The notes below the pieces were generated by a model. The model searched no databases. It saw only the letters and a list, made by a program, of their open reading frames with translations, and was not told the DNA's origin. A stretch of 64,000 bases of DNA from Dactylorhiza incarnata (lineage: Eukaryota; Streptophyta; Magnoliopsida; Asparagales; Orchidaceae): NCBI GenBank assembly GCA_033032865.1, contig JAWHQI010000202.1:3906001-3970000 (forward strand). The letters are read 5' to 3'. Position numbers and translations under genes: made by a program. This document shows, piece after piece, positions 1 through 10,642 of the stretch (positions within the stretch are counted from its first letter, which is position 1; every line of letters begins with the position of its first letter).

Positions 1-847
1 CTTGGCCATTTGCTTGTGGGTGGTAGGGGGTAGATAGCTTGTGGGTAACTCCATACTTTGCTAAAATTTTAGCAAGTTGGTTGTTACAAAAATGTGTGCC
101 CCGATCACTAATTAGTGCTCGGGGTGTGCCAAATCGTGAAAATATTTTTTTTTAAAAATTTACGATGACTCTCGCGTCGTTAGTGGGAAAAGCTTGTGCT
201 TCCGCCCACCTTGACACGTAATCGACCGCAACAAGGATATATTTATTATTAAAAGAGGAGGGTAAAGGACCTACGAAATCTATTCCCCAAAGATCAAAAA
301 TTTCGCATTCTAAAAAAATATTTTGTGGCATTTCGTCCCGGTTAGAAATGTTACCTGATCGTTGGCACCGATCACAATTACTCACGAAATTGTGAGCATC
401 TTTAAATAAGGTGGGCCAATAGAACCCCGACTCTAGCGCCTTTCTTGCGGTCCGGTTCGCTTGATAATGGCCACCGGTTGGCCCTTCGTGGCAGTGCCGC
501 AAAATTTGGGCGCCTTCCTCGCACGAAATACACCTTCTTACCACTTGGTCCGCGCAGACAAGAAATAAAAAGGGGTCCTCCCAAAAATAATTTTTCAAAT
601 CTGAAAAGAATTTCTTCTTTTGTTGACTTGAAAAATCTTTTGGTAGGACCCGGGCCACTAAATTGTTGGCCAAATCCGCGTACCAAGGGGTGGAAGAAGT
701 CGTTACCTTTTCGATGGCAAGGAGGCGCTCTTCAGTTAATTTGTCATCAATTTCGGCTTCCACTAGTGCTCCTGCAGTCGGATTCTCCAACCGTGAGAGG
801 TGGTCGGCCGCAACATTCTCCGATCCCCTTTTGTCTTGGATCTCCAA
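1..847 (-). pseudogene. Athila-type integrase, partial and frameshifted
   Basis: This is the integrase part of the Athila pol gene. It joins element cDNA to host DNA in the nucleus. Near the start are the end of RNase H ([14 protein letters not shown]) and the zinc-binding H-H-C-C pattern, with histidines in [13 protein letters not shown] and cysteines in NCDRCQR. The first catalytic aspartate is in WGIDFVGP. The frame is lost near position 152. The coding continues in another frame to position 1, with the second aspartate region (ISDRGTHF) and a TPYHPQ-like stretch. The catalytic glutamate would lie beyond the window. The product is not functional as read. Confidence 0.88.
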
Positions 848-1601
848 ATCGAATTCTTGTAGTAGGAGGATCCACCATAGCAGTCGAGGCTTTGCATCTC
901 CTTTTTGTAGTAAATACCGGAGAGCGGAGTGATCTGTAAAAACAATAACTTTTCAAAGCGTTAAATATGATCGAAATTTATCAAACGCAAAAATTATAGC
1001 CAAAAATTCTTTCTCCGTTGTTGTATAATTTGCTTGTGCGGATGTTAGCGTTTTGCTTGCGTAATAAATCGGGTGAAAATATTTATTCACCCGTTGGCCT
1101 AAAACTGCACCTACAGCAAAATTGCTAGCGTCGCACATGATTTCAAACGGAAGAGACCAAATTGGGGCGATTAAAATCAGGGATTTGATTAGTTCATTTT
1201 TTATTTTATTAAACGCTTTTAGACATTCCTCATCAAAATTAAACGCGGATTCTTTTTCTAGGAGATGAGTTAGTGGTTTCGTAATTTTTGAGAAATCTTT
1301 TATAAACCGCCTATAAAAACCTGCATGCCCTAGAAAACTTCTAATAGAGTTTATATTGGTAGGAGGGGGAAGTTTTTCTATGACCTCGATCTTGGCCCTA
1401 TCGACCTCGATCCCCTTACTAGAAACTTTATGTCCGAGGACTAACCCCTCTCGGACCATAAAGTGGCACTTCTCCCAGTTGAGTGCCAAATTCGTGTCTT
1501 CGCAGCGTTGAAGAACACGATCAAGATTATTTAGACAATTAGTGAAAGAATCGCCAAAAACAGAAAAATCATCAATGAATACTTCCATGACGTCTTCGAT
1601 A
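848..1601 (-). pseudogene. Athila-type reverse transcriptase (3' part) and RNase H
   Basis: The segment starts directly at the copia insertion point with the polymerase core VFIDDFSVFG, in which both catalytic aspartates are present. It continues through the thumb region (SFLGHAGFYRRFI) into RNase H, with ICDASNFAVGAVLGQ and the TTTEKEFLAIIFA helix. A frameshift near position 950 breaks the RNase H reading frame, and the rest of the domain is read in other frames up to the integrase. The missing N-terminal half of the polymerase lies at 11963-12504, on the other side of the inserted copia element, and the two halves join without loss across the target duplication. Confidence 0.9.
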
Positions 1602-1606
1602 AGTTC
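1602..1606. repeat. Target-site duplication (left), AGTTC
   Basis: Five bases AGTTC precede the copia LTR and recur at 11958-11962 directly after its other end. This is the usual 5-bp duplication of a copia integrase and shows that the element inserted as a unit. Confidence 0.93.
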
Positions 1607-1687
1607 TGTTGGGAAAATGATTTCTCTTAACCCCTAAAAATAAGTTAATGAAGAATTCTAAGAATGAAAAATAAGGCTAAGTAAATA

Positions 1688-1930
1688 TGCATCGAATAGT
1701 ATTCGACGCAACGTCGAAATGTAGTCGACGTTTCCTTCAGATTGAGTCGAAGTAACTCTAGGAAGATTTCGACGTATGTGTTGTCGACGTTACTCTGATT
1801 TCTAGTCGACGCATCTAATGTAGTCGACGCACCTTTGTCGTTGCACCTTCCTTATTCTCCTCTCGACGTCCAGACAGGATGTATTCGACGCTTGCGTCGA
1901 ATAGTAATCGACGCACGTCGATCTTTATGA
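1688..1930. repeat. U3 cluster of TCGACG/CGTCGA dyads in the Sirevirus LTR
   Basis: The octamer TCGACGCA, its complement TGCGTCGA and variants occur repeatedly in about 240 bp. Several pairs face each other and could form hairpins, for example GCGTCGAATA facing TATTCGACGC around the 3' LTR copy at 10726-10745. The same array is present in the 3' LTR at about 10722-10965, with a few substitutions. It lies upstream of the TATA box, in the U3 regulatory part of the LTR. Confidence 0.85.
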
Positions 1931-2195
1931 CAGAATTCAAAATCGCCAGTTCTCTTTCCATATCTTATAGATCTGATTTATATGGAATCAATTTATGTCT
2001 TATAGCCGTTCTGAATCTTTCTTTTCCTCTATTAGATTCTTGGCTAATTTGATAAAATTCATTATGGACATTATTTGAAATTAGAATGAATACTTTCCTT
2101 CTATGGATATAATTGTTATGGGAATTTCTCTTTCTTTCTAATACTCTGCCTGCTAATTGATTACTCTCCTATAGTGTTATCTTAATGAATAGAGC

Positions 2196-2203
2196 TATAA
2201 ATA
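2196..2203 (+). promoter_or_regulatory. TATA box of the Sirevirus LTR
   Basis: TATAAATA inside the 5' LTR, conserved at 11231-11238 in the 3' LTR. It lies downstream of the dyad array, as expected for a U3 promoter. No transcript start can be read from sequence. Confidence 0.6.
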
Positions 2204-2933
2204 ACCAAGGAGGTCGGCAGAGAAATAGAAGAAGTGATCCACAATATACACATTAAAAAAAGAGGAAAAGCTCCCAAGTGAAAAAGAGAGAATTAAGAAA
2301 TAGTCCTGCAGCAATATTCAAGCATTCTTCTTCCTCTGTTTCTGAAGTCACCCTGCTGCAAATTCTGATAGCTCTCACATAAGAGAGAAAAGCTACAAAT
2401 CTTCTTCTCTCTATAGAAGAAAGATTTAATTCACTTCTTGTGCTTCTAATCTTCTTGCTAGGAAGAAGATTCATTCTTGTTCTTATTTCTTTCTTCTTTC
2501 TTATTTTTACTTAAACATTGTAAAAGAGTTTTTAGAATCTCTCTTCAAAAAATTCAGTGTACTGGTTCTAAGAGTCTCCTTTTCAAAAGACTCAGTTGGT
2601 TCTAAGAGTCTCCTTGTCAAAAGACTCAGGGTGGTTCTAAGAGTCTCCTTATCAAAAGACTCAGTGCAAGATAGTGAATTCCTACCAAGGGGGTAGAAGA
2701 GTGGACTACCCAAAGTTTGGGGAACCACTATATTTTCTTGTGTTGTGCTGTGATTTCTTTTCTTGCATTTACTTTCTTTATTTGTTTAATTCTTGTTAGT
2801 GTGTGGGAAGCTATAATCTGTGATCATACACATATATATATTAACATTGCACAAAATATTTTTTAATCTCTATTCACCCCCCCCCCCCCCCCCCTCTATA
2901 GAATTTTAGTGAGGTTAACTGTGCACTTTCAAT

Positions 2934-2950
2934 TGGTATCAGAGGTAGGT
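2934..2950 (+). other. Primer-binding site, initiator-Met tRNA type
   Basis: TGGTATCAGAG begins two bases after the LTR end and matches the complement of the 3' end of plant initiator-Met tRNA. This is the standard copia minus-strand primer site. Confidence 0.9.
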
Positions 2951-3030
2951 TGATCTAAAAAGGTTAACTCCTTGATCAAAAAGATCCTACCTCTTGTTTT
3001 TATATATATATATTTTTTAAAATTATTTTC

Positions 3031-4291
3031 ATGGCACAAATCAAAGATTATGCTTCCACCAGACCACCAATTTGCAACCTTGAAAAGTTTGCACTTTGGA
3101 AAACAAGAATTAGAATCTATTTAAACTCTATTGATGATGAATTATTTAATGTTGTCATGACAGGTTCCCCCAAGCCATTCAAAAAGGATTCAAGTGGAAA
3201 AGCAACTGAAACACTTGCTCCAAAGGCTGAATGGACAGAAGAGGAAAAGAAAGCCCAAGCATATGAATATCCTAGTTTCAACTCTCTCAGATGAAATATT
3301 CCAAAAGATTGCTGAGTGTGAGTCAGCTAAGGAAGTATGGGAAGCTCTCACCAAAATGGTTGAGGGAAGTGCTGATGAGAAAAAGGACAGAAAGGCACTA
3401 CTCATCTCCCAATATGAAAACTTCCTAAAGAAAGAAAGTGAAAGTGTTGCTGACATGTATTCAAGATTCAGCCTTATAGGCAATGAATTGAGAACACTTG
3501 AGAAGGACATATCTCTTACTGAGATAAATGACAAATTGCTGACTTGCTTCCCTAGCTCTTGGGATTCAAGAATCTGGCCAATCAAAGACTCCAGAAGTCA
3601 AAAAGAAATCTCAACAGATGTCCTGTTGGGTAAATTAAAATCCTATGAACAATTGTTGAAAACAAGGGCTGAGAAAGAAGAGAAAGAAAAGGCTCCTCCA
3701 CTCCCAAAAGAAAAGAGTATTGCTTTGAAGGCTGTTGAAGGGGAACCCTCTACAAGTGATGAGGAGATGATCAGTCTACTGGCCAGAAGGTTCAAGAAGT
3801 GGATCAAAACAGAAGGATCCAGAGGAAGAGACTCAAAAACCAGGTATAATAAAACACCTACTAAAGAGATTATATGCTACTCTTGCAGGAAACCTGGACA
3901 CATTGCACCTGAATGTCCTAAAGAGATCAACAATAAGAAGGATCTAAAAAGAACAGATCTAAAGAAGAAGAAGAAGAAAGAAAAAGGATTCATTGCTCAA
4001 TCTTGGAGTGATTCAGAATCTGAAGGAAGTACCTCATCAGATAATGATCAGCAAGAGGTCAAGCAAGAGGAAACCTGTCTGATGGCCACTGAGAAGCATG
4101 AAGATACATTTATGTTAAATATACTTGATAATATAGATTTCTCTTCTACTGATTTCAAACAAAGTTTCAAAGAATTCTGTTTAGATCTAATCAAATCTGA
4201 AAAAGAAGTAAAAGAATTAAGAATTGAATTAAAAAATCTCAAAGAGGTAAATACACATCTTAAAAATTATAAGCTCAATCTAGAACTCTAA
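3031..4291 (+). pseudogene. Sirevirus gag, frameshifted
   Basis: Gag builds the virus-like particle in the cytoplasm. The ATG at 3031 follows the primer site and opens with a UBN2-type gag region (LEKFALWKTRIRIYLNSIDDELF). A frameshift at about 3195-3290 moves the coding to the next frame, which continues to the stop at 4289-4291. The second part holds the rest of the gag helix domain (ADMYSRFSLIGNELR), one CCHC zinc knuckle (CYSCRKPGHIAPEC), a lysine-rich stretch and a C-terminal acidic, coiled-coil-like part rich in K, E and L. Together about 400 residues, normal for Sireviruses. Confidence 0.88.
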
Positions 4292-5046
4292 GAAGAGGAA
4301 TTAGACAAAATCTATTCAGAAAATCTAACACTAAGGAAGGAGCTTGCAATGGCTAAAGTCTTTTAAGACTCTCTAAATGGAAGAGGTCAGAAGCTCAAAA
4401 ATATGTCTGAGAATCTCACTAATAGATTTAGATAGATAAATCTGAATACTAATGAAGCATCTAAACCTCAAACATCCAGCAAATCTGTCTGGAAACATCC
4501 AATTCACTTCACCAGGGAGAATTATCTAACAGGAGAAATATCACAAGAAAGCCCTGAAATAACCACTATTTTTAATAAACCTAATCCCATTACAGATAAA
4601 GGAATCTTAGGAAAATATCCTCACAAAAAAATTTTTGAACATGCGTCGAATTCTTACCAACGTGCGTCAAGTTCTAATTGACGCTTACACCAAAATGCTT
4701 CGACTTCTACTCAACGCAACCTCTCTCATGCTTCGACTGAAAATAGACTCAGAATGAAGAAAGTGTCGAATTCATATCGATGCAACCATAAGTCTACGTC
4801 GAATCCCTATCGACACAATAAATCAGACAGAAAATTTTCTTTTTCCAAATAGGCCTCTCAATCCATGTCCTTCTATTATAAACATTATTTCTGTGATATC
4901 ATCCAAGAAGATTGGTATGATAAGCCAGTACCCCATAAGAAGGAAGGATATCCTAAAAGACCCACTTATTCTTTTATTAAATCTTTTACTAATGAGAGGA
5001 AGGGACCCCAGCTTAGCAGGGTCCAAACTAATGTTTAAAATTTTAT
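4292..5046 (+). pseudogene. Degenerate gag-pol junction of the Sirevirus
   Basis: This is continuing coding sequence with several stop codons, between the gag stop and the protease. The peptide fragments (such as KKIFEHASNSYQRAS) are recognisable as a single former frame. The middle part contains the TCGACG repeat cluster described separately. The end encodes a lysine- and proline-rich stretch just before the protease. Confidence 0.6.
4636..4832 (+). repeat. TCGA(A)/CGACGC repeat cluster within the gag-pol region
   Basis: About ten copies of motifs such as TGCGTCGAATTC, ATTGACGC and GTCGAAT occur here, the same motif family as in the LTR U3 of this element. In the former reading frame they gave Ser/Asn/Thr-rich repeats. 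Their presence inside coding sequence is unusual. Confidence 0.75.
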
Positions 5047-6180
5047 GTGCAGATGTATCACATCTCCAGGATGGTGTGGTACTTGGACAGTGGATGCTCC
5101 ATGCACATGACAGGATGCAAAAACCTATTAATCAACTTTGAGGATAGACTTGGACCATCAGTAACCTTTGGAGATTCTAGCTGTGGCCAAACCAAGGGCT
5201 TTGGAGATTTCAAAGAAGGGAAAGTCACCTTCAAGAATGTGGCAGTAGTCAAAGGACTAAAGCACAATCTGATAAGTAAAAGTCAGATATGTGAAAATGG
5301 TAGGTATGAGGTAAAATTCACCACACTATTCTGCCATATTATTGATATCAAGACTGGTGCTACAGTACTAAGTGGAACTAGAAAAGGAAAAGTATATGTA
5401 GTGGACTTTAGCTCTTCACCCACAGAAGTTTTCTTATTCAACAATATCATAGATAAAAATGAATTATGGTATATGAGACTAGGTCATCTAAACTACAAAA
5501 CCATTAGTAAACTAGCAAAGAATAACCTAGTCAGAGGTTTACCAAAGGGTAGGTACTCTAAGGATTCTCCATGCAGACCTTGCCAACTGGGAAAACAGAC
5601 CAAATCATCTTTCAAACCCATTGGTAAGGATGACTCTCCCAGGGCCCTATACTTACTACACATGGATCTCTTTAGTCCCATATCCACTCAGAGCTTAGGT
5701 GGAAAATCCTATACCTTGGTTATTGTTGATGATTATTCTAGGTTTAGCTGGGTATTCTTTCTAAGGGTTAAATCTGAAACCCATAAAATTCTCTCAAAAT
5801 TCATAAAACAGATTCAATCTGAGTTCAACTCCAATGTTTCAATTATAAGAAGTGATCATGGGACTGAATTTGAGAATCAGATGATTTGTAGTTTCTATGA
5901 GGAAAAAGGTATTAAACAAAGCTTCTCAGCACCTAGAACTCCTCAACAAAATGGAGTTGCTGAGAGGAAGAATAGAACCTTAATAGAATCAGGAAGGACC
6001 CTGCTTGCAGAATCAGGATTACCAAAAACCTTTTGGGCTGAAGCAGTCAACACTGCAAACTATGTTCTAAATAGAAGCCTCATACACAAAACTAAATCAA
6101 AGACTCCATATGAGCTCCTGAAAAATAAAACACCCACTGTTAAATATTTTATAATTTTTGGATGTGCTTGTTTATTCTAA
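5047..6180 (+). pseudogene. Sirevirus protease and integrase (N-terminal and core)
   Basis: The protease cleaves the polyprotein: its active site is in WYLDSGCSMHMTG near residue 12. The integrase zinc region follows; in LWYMRLGHLN the first zinc-binding histidine of the family's usual LWHxRLGH is replaced by tyrosine, while the CRPCQLGK cysteines are kept. The catalytic aspartates are in HMDLFSP and RSDHGTEFEN and the glutamate in PQQNGVAERKNRTLIE, so the D,D-35-E core is intact. The frame ends at 6178-6180 at the CLF stop, and the continuation is in another frame starting near 6162, so one frameshift separates integrase core from its C-terminus. Confidence 0.92.
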
Positions 6181-8249
6181 ACAATGGGAAAGATCATCTT
6201 GCCAAATTTGACAAGAAGTCTGATGATGGAATATTTCTGGGATACTCATCATCTAGTAAAGCCTATAGGTGCTACAATAGAAGAACTCTTAAAATTGAAG
6301 AATCCATGCACATTGTATTTGATGATACTAACATGCTACTTAAGGGGGAGGAGACTCCCACCAGTTCTTTTCCACAGGAAAACAACAGCATAGAAACCCA
6401 GCTTGAGCAACTAGCTCTAGAGAACACAAATAATGGAAAGGAAAACCAGTTAGAGGAACCAAGTGAGGAGTCTGAACAAGAAACCTCAGAAAAGAGCATT
6501 CAAGGCCCATTTCCACAAGAGAACATGGTTCAGGAAGAGCAATTGAACAATGATCGCATTGAGAATGAAGAAGAAGAACAACTGACAAGTTCAAGCAGAA
6601 CAGGGATCAATTTGAAGGATCATCCACAAACTCAAGTAATTGGAGACCCCAATACAGGAGTAAGAACAAGACACCAGGTCTCCACTGGGATGGTGCTCCA
6701 ATGCTTCCAATCACAAGTTGAACCAAAGAAGTTTGAGGAAGCAAATTGTGATCCTCACTGGATTTTTGCCATGCAAGAAGAACTAGGCCCATTTGAAAGA
6801 AACAAAGTATGGAATTTAGTGGAAAGACCAAGAAACTACCCAGTGATTGGCACAAAATGGGTATATAGAAACAAATTAGATTCCACTGGAGTAATTGTCA
6901 GGAACAAGGCAAGACTTGTAGCTCAAGGATATAGACAAGAAGAAGGAATAGACTACAATCAAACCTTTGCTCCAGTAGCCAGACTGGAAGCAATTAGGCT
7001 CTTTCTTGCCTATGCAGCTTTCATGAAGATGACTGTATATCAGATGGATTTCAAGAGTGCTTTTCTGAATGGTGACCTTCAAGAAGAGGTATATGTGGAG
7101 CAACCACCAGGTTTTGTTAATCCCTCCTCTCCTAACTTTGTTTATAAACTCAACAAAGCACTATATGGTCTTAAGCAAGCTCCTAGAGCTTTGTATGAAA
7201 CTCTCTCTAACTTTCTTTTGGAAAATTCCTTTGAAAGAGGAAAAGTAGACAAGACACTCTTTACTAGAACCCATAAAAACCAACTTCTTCTTGTTCAAAT
7301 ATATGTAGATGATATCATCTTTAGCTCAACACATCCTAAACTGTGTAAAAGATTTGCTAATCTCATGCAATCTAAATTTGAAATGAGTAGTATGGGAGAA
7401 CTCTCATATTTCTTAGGATTACAAGTAAAACAAAGTAGTGAAGGAATCTTTATCTCACAATCAAAGTACACTAAAGAGCTAATCAAAAAGTTTGGTATGG
7501 AATCAGCCTCCTCTATGAAAACTCCCGTGGCAACAAATGCCATTATAGAAAAAGATGACAAGGGAAAATCAATAGATCAAAAGACATATAGGGCAATCAT
7601 AGGATCCCTTCTATATCTCACTGCTAGCAGACCTGACATTATGCTTGCAAATTGCATATGTGCTAGATTTCAGGTTGAACCAAAGGAATTGCATCTCACC
7701 TCTATAAAAAGGATTCTTAGATACCTAAAGGGAACTCCTGAACTAGGTCTATGGTATTCAGCAGAAACCAACTTTGAATTAATAGGTTTCTCAGATGCAG
7801 ACTATGCTGGATGTAGGGTTGATAGAAAAAGCACATCTGGCACTTGCCAATTCCTAGGTGACAGATTAATCTCATGGTTTAGTAAGAAACAAACCTCAGT
7901 CTCAACCTCAATAGCAGAGGCTGAATATATAGCTGCTGGGAGCTGTTGTTCACAAATCTTGTGGATGCAAAATCAGCTTCTTGACTACAAACTGGAAGTC
8001 AATAACTCTAAGATTTATTGTGATAGCTCTAGTGCTATATCTATAGCATCTAACCCAGTCCTTCATAGTAGAACCAAACACATAGAGATCAGACATCACT
8101 TCCTTAGAGACAATGTTGAAAAAGGTAAGATAACCTTAGAATATATACCCACAGAAAGTCAAAGAGCAGACATTTTTACAAAACCCTTGGATGAAACCAA
8201 GCACAACTACTTCATAAACACCTTAGGAATGCTTGATGGAAGCTTGTAA
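6162..8249 (+). pseudogene. Sirevirus integrase C-terminus, reverse transcriptase and RNase H
   Basis: A continuous frame of 695 codons. It starts with the integrase C-terminal [20 protein letters not shown] motif and a long acidic linker of about 180 residues. The reverse transcriptase follows: [40 protein letters not shown] and the catalytic YVDDIIF, with both aspartates present. APRALYE has leucine where copia elements usually have tryptophan. RNase H holds [18 protein letters not shown] and [10 protein letters not shown], and ends with ADIFTKPL. The domain reads as potentially active, but upstream frameshifts mean no full polyprotein. It ends in stop TAA at 8247-8249, before the extra frames. 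Confidence 0.95.
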
Positions 8250-8295
8250 ACACCATTGTTAGGGAACTCTAAAGGAATCAGACAATCTAAGAAAA

Positions 8296-8530
8296 CTTCT
8301 TGCAGATGCGTCGAATACATATCGACGCTCCGTTGAGACAAACTCGACGCTGACACCAATTTCCATCAGACAAAGTTACGTTGATCGTTTATCGATGCAC
8401 CGTCAAATTCATATCGACGCATTACTATGATCACATCGATAGAGCTCCAGGCTAGCCAATCTCCACAGAGCGCCGACTCTATATCGACGCAAACGTCGAC
8501 ATCCATTCGACGTAACGATGACATCAGGTT
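8296..8530 (+). repeat. TCGACGC repeat cluster after pol
   Basis: The third cluster of the same dyad family within this element, directly downstream of pol. It includes GCGTCGAATACATATCGACGC-type pairs split into half-sites (for example TGCGTCGAA and ATATCGACGC) and about ten further half-sites. It lies between the pol stop and the extra open reading frames. Confidence 0.75.
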
Positions 8531-8697
8531 AAAATTAGAATCAAATCCTTACTTCCTCTTCTGACGATTGGATTACCTTGATTTCTGTTTCCTTTCTCGA
8601 CGTTTCATCTTCTTTAAATAATACTTCTTATTTCATAACATATACCTTTTTGAACCTGCCAAAACTTTGTCTTCCACCTCTCTCTCTTTCTGCATCA

Positions 8698-8988
8698 ATG
8701 GTGCCTACTCCTGTTCAAACTGCCCTTATCAAAGCGATGAACGATGCTCTGGAAAATCTTCTCACGGACTTCCAGACACGTCTAACCAACTTCTCCAATG
8801 AATGTGCCAATATGATCACCACCTGTGAAGCCAAATTGGCCACCCTATCTGCCTCTCTTCCTGAGTTTCATGCTCTTCTTCGAGAAGAACCTCTGTCGCC
8901 ACAAAGGTTTACATCCTTCCTGAAAGATATAAACCAGGGGGAGAGTTGCTCCAGAAACCCCTCTTGCCAGGTCTTTGATCTCACTTAA
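8698..8988 (+). CDS. Small extra ORF after pol, helical, unknown function
   Basis: A frame of 97 codons from the ATG at 8698, the first internal ATG in good context after a T-rich leader; the frame is open upstream to 8578. The protein is predicted by eye to be mostly helical (LIKAMNDALENLLTDFQTRLTNFSNECANMITTCEAKLATL). It has no signal peptide, membrane segment or motif that I recognise. It may be the first exon of the larger downstream frame, since about 155 bp of T- and C-rich sequence ending in TATAG lies between them. In Sireviruses the position after pol is where an envelope-like frame occurs in some members; there is no evidence for an envelope here. Confidence 0.45.
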   Translation: MVPTPVQTALIKAMNDALENLLTDFQTRLTNFSNECANMITTCEAKLATLSASLPEFHALLREEPLSPQRFTSFLKDINQGESCSRNPSCQVFDLT

Positions 8989-9145
8989 AGCTCAGGTTTA
9001 ACTCTCTTCTCTCCAACAATAAGTATTCTCTCTAACAATTACTCCAATTCCATTATAGGCTCCACTCCTCTCAAATCACTCTGACTACACCTTCATCAAA
9101 CATTTTGGTGAATCCTCCTCTTACAACACTGAAGGGGAGCATGCT

Positions 9146-10486
9146 GTGGATTCAGCATTCAGAGTTGATAATCCATATAACCAGGGGGAGATTCCTGTAG
9201 TAAAGAACCCAGAAATCCAGGGGGAGGAAGAAGCAGTCACCTCTGATGATTGGAATGGACAGATATGGATTGATGCACCCTTATGTGAGGAGGAACTTCA
9301 AAATCACTCCCCTGGCTTCTCTGCCAGTTACATCAAGCTGAAGACACCTCTACTTGAGGACATCCCTACAAAAGAGCTTGGAGGAGACAATCATCCCTCA
9401 GCAGAGATCATTCTACCTGAAGTCATTATGCCTTCTATTGCAGAACAGACTCCTCTTCTTGATATTGTTCCCTCTCCACCCAAAGAGAAAACTCACTCTC
9501 CTTCATCTCCACCTCTACCTCTACCTCCACTTCAACCTTCTTATCTACCTCCTCTGCTACCTCTACCTCCACAAGTGGCAAGCTTCTCCAAACAAATCCT
9601 ACCTAGGCAAAGTTCAGGAGGACAGATGAAAAGGAAAAGAGAAGCCATTCCCTACTGGCAAAACTTCTCCAAAGAAGAAAGGAGAGAGTATGCAAAAGAA
9701 AGGAAGTATAGAAAAGCATGTGAGCAAATAAAAAGATTTGAAAAGATGCCTATTATCACTCCTAACAGCCCTGTGAAGGAGTACCATGACCCTGACATGG
9801 AAAAGAGGCATGAAGAGATACGAGAAAGAGAACTGTATGAATATGAAGCAGCTAGGAAAGAAGTGGAAGATAAAAGGAATGCCTGGATGGAAAAGATCAA
9901 CAAGGGAATGACTAAAGAACAAATTCTTGCTGAATCTTCTATCAGAATTCCAAAGAAGTTGTTTGATATTGAAGCTTATCAAAAGAAAAACCCTCAGGCA
10001 GGGATCATCCTAGATAAAGGTCAAAAACACAAGAAGGGTGTAGTGTGTACAGAAGATACTTACATTCCCTACAAGAAGCCCAACAGACCTATAAAATTAG
10101 ACAAGTGGCATCCCTCACCCTGGAAAGGGAAAGGAAAAATGGCTGACATTCCAGAGAAGCAGCAATCAGAAAAGAAAACAAAATATAGGCCCAAGGTTGA
10201 TAACAAGGGACCACCTGAGATCAAGCCTACTGAAAAGAAAGTTCAAAACAATACAATTGAGATGATTGATGAAAAGGCAGCAATCATCATCAGCAAAGGC
10301 TACTCCATAAATGTCACAATCCCTGATGGTGATAAACTATTGGAAAAACTGCATACAATCATCAGGAATGTCCAGGAAAGACCTGATAGAGTCAGGGGCT
10401 ACATTCTTGATGCTATTGAAAACTTATCTAGGAAACTTTATTCTGCTTTTGTCAACTTCATGTATAAAAAGAAGTTTCTGGTTTAA
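9146..10486 (+). CDS. Large extra ORF (446 aa) after pol, not envelope-like
   Basis: A single uninterrupted frame, remarkable in an element otherwise full of frameshifts. N-terminal 110 residues are acidic; residues about 110-150 form a proline/leucine-rich stretch (PPLPLPPL repeats); residues about 170-260 are strongly charged and helical (KEERREYAKERKYRKACEQIKRFEK, shown only in part), coiled-coil-like; the C-terminal half is lysine-rich with KPNRPIKLDKWHPSP and a final helical segment. I see no signal peptide, no membrane span and no glycosylation-rich ectodomain, so an envelope role is not supported. A nucleic-acid-binding or gag-related accessory role is possible but is only inference. 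The start may be upstream, as the frame is open from about 9130. Confidence 0.6.
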   Translation: MDSAFRVDNPYNQGEIPVVKNPEIQGEEEAVTSDDWNGQIWIDAPLCEEELQNHSPGFSASYIKLKTPLLEDIPTKELGGDNHPSAEIILPEVIMPSIAEQTPLLDIVPSPPKEKTHSPSSPPLPLPPLQPSYLPPLLPLPPQVASFSKQILPRQSSGGQMKRKREAIPYWQNFSKEERREYAKERKYRKACEQIKRFEKMPIITPNSPVKEYHDPDMEKRHEEIRERELYEYEAARKEVEDKRNAWMEKINKGMTKEQILAESSIRIPKKLFDIEAYQKKNPQAGIILDKGQKHKKGVVCTEDTYIPYKKPNRPIKLDKWHPSPWKGKGKMADIPEKQQSEKKTKYRPKVDNKGPPEIKPTEKKVQNNTIEMIDEKAAIIISKGYSINVTIPDGDKLLEKLHTIIRNVQERPDRVRGYILDAIENLSRKLYSAFVNFMYKKKFLV

Positions 10487-10630
10487 ATTTTTGTGAAAGA
10501 CAAATACTTGTTATATGCTTTCTTATTCCAATTTTTCTTCTGATTATTTAATATATTTCTTATCCTTACAAATGCTGTGCTGGGTTAATTATATGCTAGT
10601 ACAATTTCCCTCTAAATAGGGTTAAGACAA

Positions 10631-10642
10631 ATAGGGGGAGAT
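10631..10642 (+). other. Polypurine tract of the Sirevirus
   Basis: ATAGGGGGAGAT precedes the 3' LTR directly and would prime plus-strand synthesis. Close relatives of this tract (AGGGGGAG) occur upstream at about 6342, 8936, 9183 and 9219. Confidence 0.85.

Larger units (their letters stand above)
1607..2931 (+). repeat. 5' LTR of the Sirevirus-like element
   Basis: This LTR of 1325 bp starts TGTTGGG and ends CACTTTCA. It carries a cluster of TCGACG dyads in U3, a TATA box near 2196 and a run of 18 C at 2877-2894, close to the 3' end. The matching run in the other LTR has only 7 C. The copy also contains a short tandem repeat with the core CTAAGAGTCTCCTT and AAAGACTCAG at about 2565-2665, three to four units. 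Confidence 0.94.

Noticed and set aside
9146..10486. Envelope gene of the Sirevirus
   Set aside because: No signal peptide, no hydrophobic membrane segment and a very charged composition.
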